From an uncultured Helicobacter sp. (lineage in GTDB: Bacteria > Campylobacterota > Campylobacteria > Campylobacterales > Helicobacteraceae): 57,838 bases of DNA. Numbering within the stretch: the first letter of the stretch is position 1; each line of letters starts with the position of its first letter. The stretch spans positions 1 to 57,838 of the forward strand of contig CASEHV010000019.1 in NCBI GenBank assembly GCA_949287835.1, read 5' to 3'. The position numbers and the translations under genes were made by a program. Below, piece by piece: positions 7,754 through 17,236 of the stretch. Below the pieces are notes generated by a model. It was not told the DNA's origin. It was given only the letters and a program-made list of their open reading frames with translations, and ran no database searches.

Positions 7754-9442
7754 GTGAAAAAACTGCTAGATTGCTTTGAGTATCTCAAACGTTATCACTC
7801 AGACATACTAGAGGCACTAGGCATTATGCTAGAGCTTTTTATCCTAAAAAAAGAGTGTCCAGATTCCATATCTAGCATGATAGAGCTATCACGGAAGCGA
7901 AAGTGCATAAAAGATTCCATTAATATAAAGCTAAGGGAGCTAGTAGGGGAGCATTTCATTCGCATAAGTAGCAGTGCAAATATTGCCAAGATTCTAAAAA
8001 TGCTAGAATCTAGCGACACGACATTAGATAATGTGGAATCTTTCCTGCATATTATTTCACAGAAAAAGACTACAAATAAGCTATATTACTACTCCACGCC
8101 AAAGGAGGTAAATGCCCTGCTTGCCATGCTGCTAGAGCTAGAAGAGGGTGATTTGATTTATAATCCCTGCTATGGCATGGGCAGTATTTTTCTATCACTA
8201 GGTAGGCTAAATACTCATATTAGTCTATATGGCGAGGAGCTAGATGAGAGGCTTTTTAGCATTGCAAATCTCATTTCTAGATTCTCAGATATTAGCGAAA
8301 CCAGACTTATCATTAATGATATTTTAAAGCAGGTGGTTTTTAAAGAAAATAATGCCCCAAGAACCTTTGATAAAGTAATATGCAATCCCCCACTTTACGC
8401 ACACATGGGCATAGAGCAGCTAAAAGAAGATGAGAGATTTAGCAGGATTGGAATCTTGGCTAAGAATTATCCCGAGCTTGTCTTCCTCACTCACGCATTA
8501 TCGCATCTAAAGCATAGAGGCGTTTTTATCGTCCGTAATCAGACCTTGCAAAAAGGCTTTTTGGAGGAGAAATTCAGACAGAAATTAGTCGATGAGAAAA
8601 TGCTGGAGGCAATCATAGAGCTACCAAAAAATATTTTCCCACATAGGTCTAGCGATTTTTCTATACTCGTAATATCGCATAATAATGATAATATCCTGCA
8701 TATCAATGCCAATCATTCTCATTTTTTTAGCAAAGATGGCAAGTATAATCGGCTAATTAATATACAAAAAATCAATGATATTTTCCGCCAGAAAATAGAG
8801 GGCGATTTCTCTAAAATCACGTCTTTGCACGATATTAATATCCATGATTTACGCGCTAGTAGCTATCTTTCATTGAGTGTTAGCGATGATAGTGTGCTAA
8901 AGCTAGGGGATATGGATATAGAGGTTTTTCGTGGGCAGAGGGTGTATGGGAGCAATAGGGATAGTGAGATTGATTATTATGACATTGGCATTGCGGACTT
9001 TGCGATTTGCGGCTTTAGCAGTAAATTTAACCAGCAAAGGCATACAGGTGATTCCCAAAAGATACATAAATATCGTCTGCGTAAATATGATATTTTGCTA
9101 TCGCTTAGGGGTATTGTGCCGAAAATGGCGATTTTAGGAAAAAACGTAGATGAAAGTATCTGTGTGGCGAATGCGGGAATCCTCATTCTTAGAGCAAAGA
9201 GTAAGCAAGATGCCATTGGATTATACTGCTATTTGTTTTCACAAAAAGGCTTTGAGGCATTATGCAAAATCTATGAGAAAAGCGGCGAGAGAGCAATTTA
9301 TAGTGATGAACTACTAGAGTTACAAATCCCACATGACTATCTTGAATGTAGTGAGGAAAAAATGGATAGTATCGAGAGTTTGCGAATAGAGTTTGAGGTA
9401 CTTAACAAAAAGCTAAGTGATATGAAAAATGCTATAGTATAA
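7754..9442 (+). CDS. N6-adenine DNA methyltransferase (HsdM-like) fused to one target-recognition domain
   Basis: A 562-residue protein. Residues 1-105 are helical. Residues 106-350 carry an HsdM-type methylase core: YYSTPKEVN, the SAM loop YNPCYGMGSIFLSL (136-149) and the catalytic NPPLY (211-215). Residues about 370-550 look like a type I specificity (S) half-subunit: YDILLSLRG, CVANAGILILR and the final helix EEKMDSIESLRIEFEVLNKKL. It should methylate adenine in a specific site. No restriction subunit lies nearby, so it appears to be an orphan modification enzyme. The start is GTG (7754), with GGAG 6-9 bases upstream, and it follows ddl closely. NPPL instead of the common NPPF, and a Cys in the SAM loop where D/E-P-x-x-G is usual, are deviations that leave its activity open. 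Confidence 0.75.
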   Translation: MKKLLDCFEYLKRYHSDILEALGIMLELFILKKECPDSISSMIELSRKRKCIKDSINIKLRELVGEHFIRISSSANIAKILKMLESSDTTLDNVESFLHIISQKKTTNKLYYYSTPKEVNALLAMLLELEEGDLIYNPCYGMGSIFLSLGRLNTHISLYGEELDERLFSIANLISRFSDISETRLIINDILKQVVFKENNAPRTFDKVICNPPLYAHMGIEQLKEDERFSRIGILAKNYPELVFLTHALSHLKHRGVFIVRNQTLQKGFLEEKFRQKLVDEKMLEAIIELPKNIFPHRSSDFSILVISHNNDNILHINANHSHFFSKDGKYNRLINIQKINDIFRQKIEGDFSKITSLHDINIHDLRASSYLSLSVSDDSVLKLGDMDIEVFRGQRVYGSNRDSEIDYYDIGIADFAICGFSSKFNQQRHTGDSQKIHKYRLRKYDILLSLRGIVPKMAILGKNVDESICVANAGILILRAKSKQDAIGLYCYLFSQKGFEALCKIYEKSGERAIYSDELLELQIPHDYLECSEEKMDSIESLRIEFEVLNKKLSDMKNAIV

Positions 9443-9574
9443 ACAATGTAGAATCTTAAAACTATAAAATGTCGACCAATTGTAGTTTAATGTTTTTTAA
9501 TGTTTTATTTGGCTATCTAACAAAGATATAAAAATCTTGACAAAGAAAATACAAAATCTATACTAGCAACATTC

Positions 9575-10690
9575 CTACAACCTAACCTTTATCGTAAGCA
9601 TCTGCTGGTGTGAGAAATTTGGAAGACTTGCATTATGAAAATCTTTCATGAAATGAAATATGAGGCTAAATCTAAGTGCGACACTATTCCATCTATGCTC
9701 ATAATACCCTTCGATTCTATCATACACATTTGCTTGATAAAAGGGCAGACCGCTATAAATACTCTCGCCGTATTCGCTAAAATATTTATAATGACTATCG
9801 CCCACATAAAAGCTATTATAGATTCCAAAACCTCTAAACTCGCCCTCTATATCAAGAAATCCCCCCGCCGCAAAGGAAAATGGCTCTGCTCCGCTACTCT
9901 CACGTCTCTTTCTCTCCACAGAGCCTAGAATGCCTAGTTTCACATCTGCCTTGTCAAGATAGGGCATGAATTGCAATAGATTGCTTCCCACATAGAGATT
10001 GTAATAGAATCTATCTAGCAAGAAAACATCTAGCACACTAGAGTTTGGGTTTAAAATCTCGGGATTTTTCGTATGATATAGCAGTGCAGAGGCACCGTAG
10101 TATAGTAGATTCTCAAACAGACTTTGTTCAAAGAAGGCTTCTACTAAAAACTCATCGATACGTTTTTGTATATTCCCCCCATACCAATCTATCAGTAGCT
10201 CGGCTTTGATATTATCGCTATTATGCTGGAGTAAAAAGCCATTTAGCATGGGATTAAAGAATCTAAAATCATCTCTGTAATAAAGCAGAGGATACTTCCC
10301 GATGAGATAATCCCTAGAAAAGATTCCAAAATACCCTTTAAAATTTTTATAGCTAACATCATAATGCAAACTAAGACCATAGCCCTTATTTTGCGAGGTT
10401 GGCATGGGAATCCTCTCGCCCATGTTAAGAATAAAATATCCGCCAAGATAGACATGCTGATTTAGAAAGCTAAAGCCGCATTTTGGCGCAAGGGATTGTG
10501 CAAAAAGCGTTCGCGTATCCCAGTAGCCAAAAGATTCCTCTGTATTATCTGCAAAGAAATCATAGCTAACATCGCAGGTGATGCTTTTTTGCAATTTATC
10601 TAGGAGATTTTCTTGTGTATCTGTATGTGAGACAATAATCTCTTCGCCAAAAGCACTCAGGCAGAATAAAAAAAGAAATATATACCTCAT
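9575..10690 (-). CDS. Outer-membrane beta-barrel protein, hypothetical
   Basis: A 371-residue protein with a Sec signal peptide (MRYIFLFLFCLSAFG, cleavage near residue 16). The rest is dominated by alternating aromatic/polar strands with short turns (YLGGYFILNMG, YGLSLHYDVSYKNFKGYFGIF, VALRFSLIFHFM) and ends in a strand-like LTIKVRL, typical of Gram-negative outer-membrane barrels. No named family is recognised. Its ATG follows the stop of the upstream amidohydrolase gene with no gap (TAG-ATG), so the two should be translationally coupled and probably serve the same pathway in the envelope. Confidence 0.65.
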   Translation of the reverse strand: MRYIFLFLFCLSAFGEEIIVSHTDTQENLLDKLQKSITCDVSYDFFADNTEESFGYWDTRTLFAQSLAPKCGFSFLNQHVYLGGYFILNMGERIPMPTSQNKGYGLSLHYDVSYKNFKGYFGIFSRDYLIGKYPLLYYRDDFRFFNPMLNGFLLQHNSDNIKAELLIDWYGGNIQKRIDEFLVEAFFEQSLFENLLYYGASALLYHTKNPEILNPNSSVLDVFLLDRFYYNLYVGSNLLQFMPYLDKADVKLGILGSVERKRRESSGAEPFSFAAGGFLDIEGEFRGFGIYNSFYVGDSHYKYFSEYGESIYSGLPFYQANVYDRIEGYYEHRWNSVALRFSLIFHFMKDFHNASLPNFSHQQMLTIKVRL

Positions 10691-12034
10691 CTACAACACA
10701 TTCTTCACAATTTCGCCATTTTTTATAATAACCTTAAAGCTTCTGTCATAATGCTCTATAAGGCTAATATCTTTTACAGGGTTGCCATCGATTAGAATCA
10801 TATCTGCCCATGCATTTGGTTTTATCACGCCTAGCTTGTGTGGTTTGTATGGATTGCGATTGCCACTTAGTTCTACTAGCTTTGCATTGCCACTTGTAGC
10901 CATTCTTAATGTATCAAGATTCCCAAGCACATCGGCAAACATCGTTAGATAGTAGTTCTGCCCACTAGCAAGTGTGGGGTTAAAAATCGCATCTGTGCCG
11001 AAAGCATAGTTACATTTATGCTTCACCGCATAGCCTAGCACTTTTCGCCATTTTTTATCTAGCACATCGCCCTTATCTTCACTAAGTGGCTTCTTCCAGA
11101 ATTTATTATACTCAAATGCCTGTGTAGATAGCCATGTGCCTGTATCTGCCATTCTTTTAATCACATCTTCACTTGCAAGCTGCCCGTGCTCTATGCTTTT
11201 CACCCCCGCATCGATGCAGCGATTAATTCCCTTGTCATTATAGACATGCGCACATACATAAGTACCCCAATCACTAGCGGCATTCACTACTGCCTTCATC
11301 TCATCTAGGATAAACTGAGTAGAATCTAGCGGGTCAAAATCGCTAATAACCCCCCCGCCTGCGCCAATCTTTATTTGTGAAGCACCCTTTTTTAACTGCT
11401 CTCTAGTGGCAGCTAATGCCTCTGGGATTCCATCTACTACTCTAAACTCGCCCATCTGCTCTAAGATTCCATCGTGTCCGCCAAACTTTCGTGGCTTATC
11501 ATAGATAGCGTTAAAGTCGCCATGTCCGCTAGTCTGGGATATGAATGCCCCGCTAGGATAGATTCTAGGTCCCTTAAAGACATTGCTATCAATAGCCTTT
11601 TTGATTCCAAACACAGAGCCAGCCATATCCCTTACAGTCGTAAAACCACGTAAAAGCGTCCTCTCAGCTTCCTTAATGGCAGCCGAGTAAATAAGACCTG
11701 CATCCGGAGAGTTTAATATCATAGCGGGACTACCAGCGGCAAATAGCACATGCCAATGACAGTCGATTAATCCTGGCATGAGAAATTTACCCTCAGCATT
11801 GATGACTTTAGAATCTTGTGGATATTTTAGATTTGCCCCGACCTGCTCTATTGCGTCATTTTTGATTAAAACATCTAGTTTGCCATTTAAAACATTCATA
11901 CCATCAAAGATAGTGGCATTTTTGATGACTATATAAGAATCTTTCTTGCTACTAGCATTTGCCATACTTGTAAGTAACGCACCAAAGGCTAGCCCAAATT
12001 TTAATGCACTTCGTCTATTCATAGTGGATTTCAT
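10691..12034 (-). CDS. Tat-exported amidohydrolase family protein (imidazolonepropionase/prolidase-like)
   Basis: A 447-residue metal-dependent hydrolase. The N-terminus MNRRSALKFGLAFGALLTSM (from residue 5) is a twin-arginine signal, so the folded enzyme should reach the periplasm. The metal site of the amidohydrolase superfamily is visible: DCHWH (His93, His95), then CAHVY, IEHGQ and the late Asp in FGTDA. GFTTVRDMAG and TSGHGD are typical of the subgroup of Xaa-Pro dipeptidase-like and imidazolonepropionase-like enzymes annotated as amidohydrolase family proteins. The natural substrate cannot be told from the sequence. Starts at residue 1 or residue 5 are both possible. It is followed directly by a barrel protein gene. 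Confidence 0.85.
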   Translation of the reverse strand: MKSTMNRRSALKFGLAFGALLTSMANASSKKDSYIVIKNATIFDGMNVLNGKLDVLIKNDAIEQVGANLKYPQDSKVINAEGKFLMPGLIDCHWHVLFAAGSPAMILNSPDAGLIYSAAIKEAERTLLRGFTTVRDMAGSVFGIKKAIDSNVFKGPRIYPSGAFISQTSGHGDFNAIYDKPRKFGGHDGILEQMGEFRVVDGIPEALAATREQLKKGASQIKIGAGGGVISDFDPLDSTQFILDEMKAVVNAASDWGTYVCAHVYNDKGINRCIDAGVKSIEHGQLASEDVIKRMADTGTWLSTQAFEYNKFWKKPLSEDKGDVLDKKWRKVLGYAVKHKCNYAFGTDAIFNPTLASGQNYYLTMFADVLGNLDTLRMATSGNAKLVELSGNRNPYKPHKLGVIKPNAWADMILIDGNPVKDISLIEHYDRSFKVIIKNGEIVKNVL

Positions 12035-12105
12035 GATGTTCCTTATAATTAAAATAATGCTAAAGATTATACTATAAGAAATATTTATAATAATTTTTAT
12101 AAAAT

Positions 12106-13092
12106 TTATAATTCAATTCTAACGCATAAACCCTCGTTTTTATTTCGCTTTGAGAAAAATTCAAGTCTTGCATTGTGAATCTTTGCAATTTCCTTCACGA
12201 TAAATAATCCAAGACCTAGCGAATGATTGTTTTTCTTAGCGTCCTTGCTTTGATAAAATTTCTTTGTTATATCTTTTATCTCGCTTCTATCTACTCCATC
12301 ACCATCATCTAAAACCTCAAAATAATTTTCTGCAATTTTCACTATCACCTCAGATTTTGCATATTTTAAGGCATTGTAGATAAGATTATTTAGCACCTGC
12401 TCTATTAGAATCTTATCTGCGAAAATCTCTCTATTAACACCATCTACAATAATTTTTTTATCTATAAAAACACTTTTTAAAAGATAGCTTCTAAAGCCCT
12501 CTACAACTTCCTGCACTAGATTATGCAGACAGAAAGTCTCCATTTTTACCGTGATGACATTATGCTCTAGGCTTTGGCTTAATGTTAGCCTATTTAGCAT
12601 GGCATTAATTTTTTTGCTATATATCATGATTCTATTTAGCAGTTTATTCTGCATGTTAGAATCTAAATTTGGCTGGATTATCATAGTCTCTATACTTGCC
12701 TGAATAATGCTTAGAGGATTTTTAATCTCATGTGATATTGTTTGCAGTAGCTGGGTGTTTTGTATATTTTTCTTTTGTAGTTTTCTTGTTCGTTTTTGGA
12801 TTCTATTTTGCTGTTTTTGCATTTCCTCACTTAGAGATTTTAGCTCGTTTATGTATGGATTATTATATTTTTTTAGTAATTTAAAATTGATTTTATCAAA
12901 GTCTTTGTTTTTTAATGCCATGAGTGCGTATTTTGTGGAATCTACAATGCTATTTTTCCCCTTGTGTTTTTTATTGACTAATAGAACTAGGGAAAATACT
13001 AAACCAAACGTATTAGCTAATATAGATAGCTCATCGTGGTCCATTAAAGTAAGAAAAATGCCAATGATAAAAAGGCATAGGCATACTAGCAT
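12106..13092 (-). CDS. Sensor histidine kinase
   Basis: A 328-residue kinase. Two short hydrophobic segments (about residues 1-16 and 24-40) with almost no loop between them suggest a membrane-embedded or cytoplasm-facing sensor rather than a large periplasmic one. A helical linker rich in Lys and Gln follows. The H-box is QTISHEIKNPLSI with phospho-acceptor His121. The ATPase domain shows the N-box NNLIYNALKYA, VLDDGDGV (G1) and GLGLFIVKEI (G2). The start overlaps the end of the response regulator gene by 7 bases, marking a cognate pair. The signal sensed is unknown. Confidence 0.9.
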   Translation of the reverse strand: MLVCLCLFIIGIFLTLMDHDELSILANTFGLVFSLVLLVNKKHKGKNSIVDSTKYALMALKNKDFDKINFKLLKKYNNPYINELKSLSEEMQKQQNRIQKRTRKLQKKNIQNTQLLQTISHEIKNPLSIIQASIETMIIQPNLDSNMQNKLLNRIMIYSKKINAMLNRLTLSQSLEHNVITVKMETFCLHNLVQEVVEGFRSYLLKSVFIDKKIIVDGVNREIFADKILIEQVLNNLIYNALKYAKSEVIVKIAENYFEVLDDGDGVDRSEIKDITKKFYQSKDAKKNNHSLGLGLFIVKEIAKIHNARLEFFSKRNKNEGLCVRIEL

Positions 13093-13769
13093 AGTTTATA
13101 GCCTTCATTCCTTATCGATTTGATTCTTAGCTCTTTTGTGTATTTTTCGATTTTTTTCCTAAGTCTTTTAATGGCCACATTTACACTATTGTCATTATAG
13201 ACACTGCCATCATTCCACGCATTATCTAGTAAAAACTCCCTGCTTAAAGCGCGATTTGTATGCGTCATGAAACATTTCATAACCCTCACTTCAAGCGGAC
13301 TTAATGCGACATTTATATCCTCTATGGTTAGCTCTCTAAGCGTTACATCTAATGTAAAATTCTTGTATTTTATAATCTCACGTGTATTATCTTTTTTATA
13401 TCTACGCAGGACTGCTTGGATTCTAGCGGTTAGCTCCTCGAAATTAAATGGCTTTGTTACATAATCATCTGCATATTTTAGTCCCTCAACTCTGTGCGTT
13501 GGCAAAGATAAGGCACTTACAATAATCACAGGTACATCATAGCCTAAATCCTTTAGCTCTTTGACAAAATCTATGCCATCCTCTTGCAATAGATTCCTAT
13601 CAAGTAAAATAAGTGCTACATGTTCTTTTTTTAAAAATCTTCTAGCCATATCTGTATTCAAACAGCCTATGACCTCATACCCGCTATCTCTAAGCGTGGC
13701 ATTTAAATTTATCTCCATGAGTTCTAGTAAATCTTCTTCATCATCTATACACAGGATAACTTCATTCAT
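13086..13769 (-). CDS. OmpR/PhoB-type response regulator
   Basis: A 227-residue transcription factor. The receiver domain has the acidic pair CIDDEED (9-13), the phospho-acceptor Asp57 in LILLDRNLL, Ser85 in VSALS and Lys106 in YVTKPFNF. Residues about 130-227 form a winged-helix DNA-binding domain (LSPLEVRVMKCFM…NVAIKRLRKKIEKY…SIRNEGYKLC). It is phosphorylated by the kinase encoded just downstream. The gene is divergent from putP across a 237-bp region that holds three copies of a candidate binding site, so putP and autoregulation are the first targets to consider. The regulon is not identifiable from the protein alone. Confidence 0.92.
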   Translation of the reverse strand: MNEVILCIDDEEDLLELMEINLNATLRDSGYEVIGCLNTDMARRFLKKEHVALILLDRNLLQEDGIDFVKELKDLGYDVPVIIVSALSLPTHRVEGLKYADDYVTKPFNFEELTARIQAVLRRYKKDNTREIIKYKNFTLDVTLRELTIEDINVALSPLEVRVMKCFMTHTNRALSREFLLDNAWNDGSVYNDNSVNVAIKRLRKKIEKYTKELRIKSIRNEGYKLC

Positions 13770-13807
13770 TTATTTTTCCTTTTCATTAAATTATATCAAA
13801 CAGGCAA

Positions 13808-13827
13808 GATATTATAATATTTTCTTA
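13808..13827 (-). promoter_or_regulatory. Candidate operator, inverted copy of a 14-bp site
   Basis: The minus strand reads TAAGAAAATATTATAATATC. Its first 14 bases match the site at 13876 at 13 positions. It lies 39 bases upstream of the response regulator start, suggesting autoregulation. Confidence 0.4.
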
Positions 13828-13875
13828 CAAAAGAATGACAGAGATATGTGTTTGTTCTAAGTTTTATATTTTTGC

Positions 13876-13922
13876 TACGAAAATATTATATTTTTACCAA
13901 AGTCGTTACAAAATATTACATT
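13876..13922 (+). promoter_or_regulatory. Two direct copies of a candidate activator site, 30 bp apart
   Basis: TACGAAAATATTATATT (13876-13892) and TACAAAATATTACATT (13907-13922) share GAAAATATTAYATT-like cores whose register differs by 30 bp, about three helical turns. They lie just upstream of the putP -35 box, the usual place for an OmpR-type activator. AT-richness lowers confidence. Confidence 0.45.
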
Positions 13923-13934
13923 GTTATGTCTTTA

Positions 13935-13964
13935 TTGACTATAAACATCTTTTATAGCTATACT
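13935..13964 (+). promoter_or_regulatory. Probable sigma-70 promoter of putP
   Basis: TTGACT (13935-13940), an 18-bp spacer and TATACT (13959-13964), with the putP start 43 bases further on. It is one of the few places in the window with a good -35 as well as a good -10. Confidence 0.6.
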
Positions 13965-14006
13965 TTTCCCCATTTTTCATTTATCATTAAATAAAAAAGG
14001 ATTCAA

Positions 14007-15821
14007 ATGCCATCTACAACCCTAGAAGTGCAGGGACTTAGTTTTCCCATATTTGCGACCTTTGGGTTATATGCCCTTGTTATGGTTGCCATTGGTTTTT
14101 ATTTCTGGAGGCAGACAAAGGACCCTGAGCAGTTCTTCCTCGGCGGGAGGAATATGGGACCAACTGTTAGCGCTCTGAGTGCTGGGGCATCTGATATGAG
14201 TAGCTGGCTTTTGATGGGGCTACCTGGTGCTTTGTATATCGCTGGATTGATTAATGCGTGGATTGCTATCGGGCTGTCCATTGGTGCGTTTCTAAACTGG
14301 GTTTTCGTGGCAAAGCGACTTAGAATCTACACAGAGGTTATTGCAAATTCCATTACGATTCCAGATTATTTTGAGACAAGATTCTCTGATGATAAGCATA
14401 TTTTGCGTCTTATTTCCGCGATTGTTATCTTGGTATTTTTTGTATTTTATATATCATCGGGATTAATCGCAGGGGCAAAGCTTTTTGAGCAGACATTTCA
14501 CATCGATTATTCCATAGCACTCATCGTAGGCGCCTCGATTATCGTGATTTATACATTCTTTGGCGGGTATCTTGCGGTTTGCTGGACAGATTTATTGCAG
14601 GGTCTTTTGATGATGATAGCACTTATCATTGTGCCTATTGTGATGCTATATCATATCGGGGGCTTTGGCGAGGCGGTAAAATATTTAGAGAAATCTGATA
14701 CTAGCTTTAATGTCGCCATAGAAAATATAAAAGATGATAAAGAGAATCTAAATACCCTCTTTGCAAAGCTAAGAGATTCTAACTCCAAAGGCGAGGCATG
14801 GCAGAATCTAATGGAGCTGCAAACTCAAATGGCATCTATAAGAGATACGTTAAAAGATGAGGCAAAAAGGGCAGCAAGTGCTAGGCATAAAGATGTTGGG
14901 GCATTTATGGAAAAATATAAGGATATGGATTCCATTACAGAATCTTTCAAAAAGGATTTAGACAAGCTAATAGGCGATATTACATCTATGCTAGATTCTC
15001 TATCTGCTAAGAATCATTTCTCTTTCTTTAATGGCGTTACCCTAGCAGGTGTAATATCTGCACTAGCATGGGGACTTGGCTACTTTGGACAGCCTCATAT
15101 CATCGTGCGATTTATGTCTATACGAAGCACTAGAGATATTCCAAAGGCGACTTTTATCGGAATCTCATGGATGGTTATAAGCCTCATTGGTGCATGTCTT
15201 GTAGGAATCTTGGGCGTGGCATATATTACTAAATATGACTTAAGTTTCTCTGACCCAGAGACAATATTTATCGTCATGTCCCAGACGCTTTTTAACCCAT
15301 GGCTAACAGGCATTTTCCTATCTGCCCTGCTAGCTGCTATCATGAGTACCGCTAGCTCTCAGCTACTTGTCTCCGCATCTACTGTGGCAGAGGATTTTTA
15401 TAAAAAGATTCTAAAAACAGAGGCTACGTCAAAGCAGGTAATGTTCTTTAGTAGGGCTAGTGTTTTGGTGGTTTCTTTGGTTGCCTTTTTTATCTCCACA
15501 GATAAGGATTCTAGCATTCTTAGCATCGTGGCGTATGCGTGGGCTGGTTTTGGAGCGAGTTTTGGTAGCGTGATATTGTTTTCACTTTTCTGGAGACGCA
15601 TGACGCGTATGGGGGCTATCGCAGGTATGGCCGTTGGTGCTATCGTAGTCGTGCTGCATAAGAATTTTTTATATGACATGATGCCTATTTATGAGATTGT
15701 CCCTGGCTTTGTGTGTGCGAGTATTGCCATTATAGTTGTAAGTTTGCTTCAGCCTGTGCGACCGGGCACAAAAGCCGCTTATGACAAAATGATGGAGGAG
15801 CTAAAAGCGGGGAATATTTAG
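14007..15821 (+). CDS. putP: Sodium/proline symporter with an inserted helical segment
   Basis: An SSS-family (LeuT-fold) transporter that imports proline with sodium. Core motifs: [63 protein letters not shown] and [12 protein letters not shown]. At 604 residues it is about 100 longer than usual PutP proteins (near 500). The excess is a charged, probably coiled-coil stretch at about residues 230-330 (from [10 protein letters not shown] to LSAKNHF), between [10 protein letters not shown] and FFNGVTLAG. In ordinary PutP those blocks are separated by only about 20-30 residues. The ATG is preceded by AAAAAGGATTC. The gene has its own promoter and terminator, and is divergent from a two-component system that may control it. 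Confidence 0.9.
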   Translation: MPSTTLEVQGLSFPIFATFGLYALVMVAIGFYFWRQTKDPEQFFLGGRNMGPTVSALSAGASDMSSWLLMGLPGALYIAGLINAWIAIGLSIGAFLNWVFVAKRLRIYTEVIANSITIPDYFETRFSDDKHILRLISAIVILVFFVFYISSGLIAGAKLFEQTFHIDYSIALIVGASIIVIYTFFGGYLAVCWTDLLQGLLMMIALIIVPIVMLYHIGGFGEAVKYLEKSDTSFNVAIENIKDDKENLNTLFAKLRDSNSKGEAWQNLMELQTQMASIRDTLKDEAKRAASARHKDVGAFMEKYKDMDSITESFKKDLDKLIGDITSMLDSLSAKNHFSFFNGVTLAGVISALAWGLGYFGQPHIIVRFMSIRSTRDIPKATFIGISWMVISLIGACLVGILGVAYITKYDLSFSDPETIFIVMSQTLFNPWLTGIFLSALLAAIMSTASSQLLVSASTVAEDFYKKILKTEATSKQVMFFSRASVLVVSLVAFFISTDKDSSILSIVAYAWAGFGASFGSVILFSLFWRRMTRMGAIAGMAVGAIVVVLHKNFLYDMMPIYEIVPGFVCASIAIIVVSLLQPVRPGTKAAYDKMMEELKAGNI

Positions 15822-15824
15822 GTT

Positions 15825-15848
15825 TGGGAGCATTTTGCCTCCATTTTT
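15825..15848 (+). terminator. Rho-independent terminator of putP
   Basis: TGGGAGC, loop ATTTT, GCCTCCA forms a 7-position stem with one G-T and one A-C, followed directly by TTTTT. It begins three bases after the putP stop. Confidence 0.6.
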
Positions 15849-15982
15849 GATTTTGTTGGAAAATATGATGACTTTATTAATGAAAATCATGTCATGAAAT
15901 AATAGAAAATTTTGTTTAAAAAAATGTCATATCAAAGAAAAATCTTTTAGATAAAATATGGTCTAAATCACTGGAGTTTATA

Positions 15983-17188
15983 ATGAAAAAAATAGAGCAA
16001 TTGCCACTTGGGTTTGGATTATCTGGAGTAAAGGCTGGTATAAAATATAAAGACAGATATGATTTAGCACTCATATATTCAAATACACCGTGCAGGGCTA
16101 GTGGCGTATGGACTAAGAATGCCATGAGTGCGGCATGTATTTCCTATAATAAAAATCACATTGACAACGAAATACATGCAATTATGATAAATTCTGGTTG
16201 CGCGAATGCCTGCACTGGAGATATTGGGTATGATAACTGCATAATCTGTGCTAAAGAATTGGCAAACAAGCTATCCATACAATCAACGCAGATTCTGCTA
16301 GCTTCCACAGGCGTAATCGGCACACAGCTACCTATGGATAGAATCTCAAAAGGTATAAACAAGCTATCAAAAAACATAGGAAGTAACAAAAAACATATAA
16401 AAAAAGCAAGTAAAGCAATACTCACAACAGATACATGCACTAAGATATATGGAGTAGAGATTAAAATAGGGAATCACATAGGAAAGATATTTGGCATAGC
16501 TAAAGGCTCTGGCATGATACATCCAAATATGGCTACTATGCTAGGATTTATCATGACAGACATAGATATTTGCCAAAATCTCCTGCAGGAAGCACTTAAA
16601 TCATGCGTAGATGACAGCTTTAATCAAATAAGTGTAGATGGCGACACCTCAACTAATGACATGGTCATAGCACTTAGCAATGGGAATCTAAATAATAAAA
16701 AAATAGTAGAAAAAGACGAATCTTTCCTTCTCTTTAAAACAGCACTAAATAAAGTATGCACAAAACTAGCAAAGAAAATAGCAAGAGATGGCGAAGGAGC
16801 AAACACCTTAATACAAGCACATATAAAAGGCGCAGAGAGTAAAGATAGTGCAAGGAAATTTAGCAAATCTATTATTAGCTCTAATCTAGTAAAAGCTGCA
16901 ATATTTGGCAAAGATGCAAATTGGGGGAGAATTATCTGTGCTATGGGATATAGCGGTGAGTTTGATTTTAGCAACATTGATTTGCATATTGAATCAAAAC
17001 ATGGCAAAGTGGATATTATTAAAAATGGCGTAGCACTAGAGTTTGATAATGGAGTGGCAGCAAAGATTCTAAATTGCGATAAAGTAAATATTACTGTGGA
17101 TTTAAAAAATGGGGAGTTTGAAGCTAGGGCATGGGGCTGTGATTTAAGCTATGATTATGTAAAAATAAATGCAGACTATAGGTCTTAA
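15983..17188 (+). CDS. argJ: Bifunctional ornithine acetyltransferase / N-acetylglutamate synthase
   Basis: ArgJ transfers the acetyl group from N-acetylornithine to glutamate in the cyclic arginine pathway. The 401-residue protein has the autoproteolysis motif HPNMATMLGF; cleavage between Ala184 and Thr185 would yield alpha and beta chains with Thr185 as nucleophile. Other signatures are ASTGVIG (107-113), KGSGMI, DGDTSTNDMV, the late KAAIFGKDANWGRI and the ending GCDLSYDYVKINADYRS. No other arg gene is adjacent. The start at 15983 is preceded by GGAG. Confidence 0.93.
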   Translation: MKKIEQLPLGFGLSGVKAGIKYKDRYDLALIYSNTPCRASGVWTKNAMSAACISYNKNHIDNEIHAIMINSGCANACTGDIGYDNCIICAKELANKLSIQSTQILLASTGVIGTQLPMDRISKGINKLSKNIGSNKKHIKKASKAILTTDTCTKIYGVEIKIGNHIGKIFGIAKGSGMIHPNMATMLGFIMTDIDICQNLLQEALKSCVDDSFNQISVDGDTSTNDMVIALSNGNLNNKKIVEKDESFLLFKTALNKVCTKLAKKIARDGEGANTLIQAHIKGAESKDSARKFSKSIISSNLVKAAIFGKDANWGRIICAMGYSGEFDFSNIDLHIESKHGKVDIIKNGVALEFDNGVAAKILNCDKVNITVDLKNGEFEARAWGCDLSYDYVKINADYRS

Positions 17189-17236
17189 GTTATTCATTTT
17201 CTAATAAAATATCACGATAAAAATACAGGCTCACAA

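Noticed and set aside
9537-9564. Good-looking sigma-70 promoter (TTGACA, 16 bp, TATACT) on the plus strand
   Set aside because: It points into the 3' end of the opposite-strand barrel gene and no gene follows it on the plus strand; chance is plausible in AT-rich DNA.
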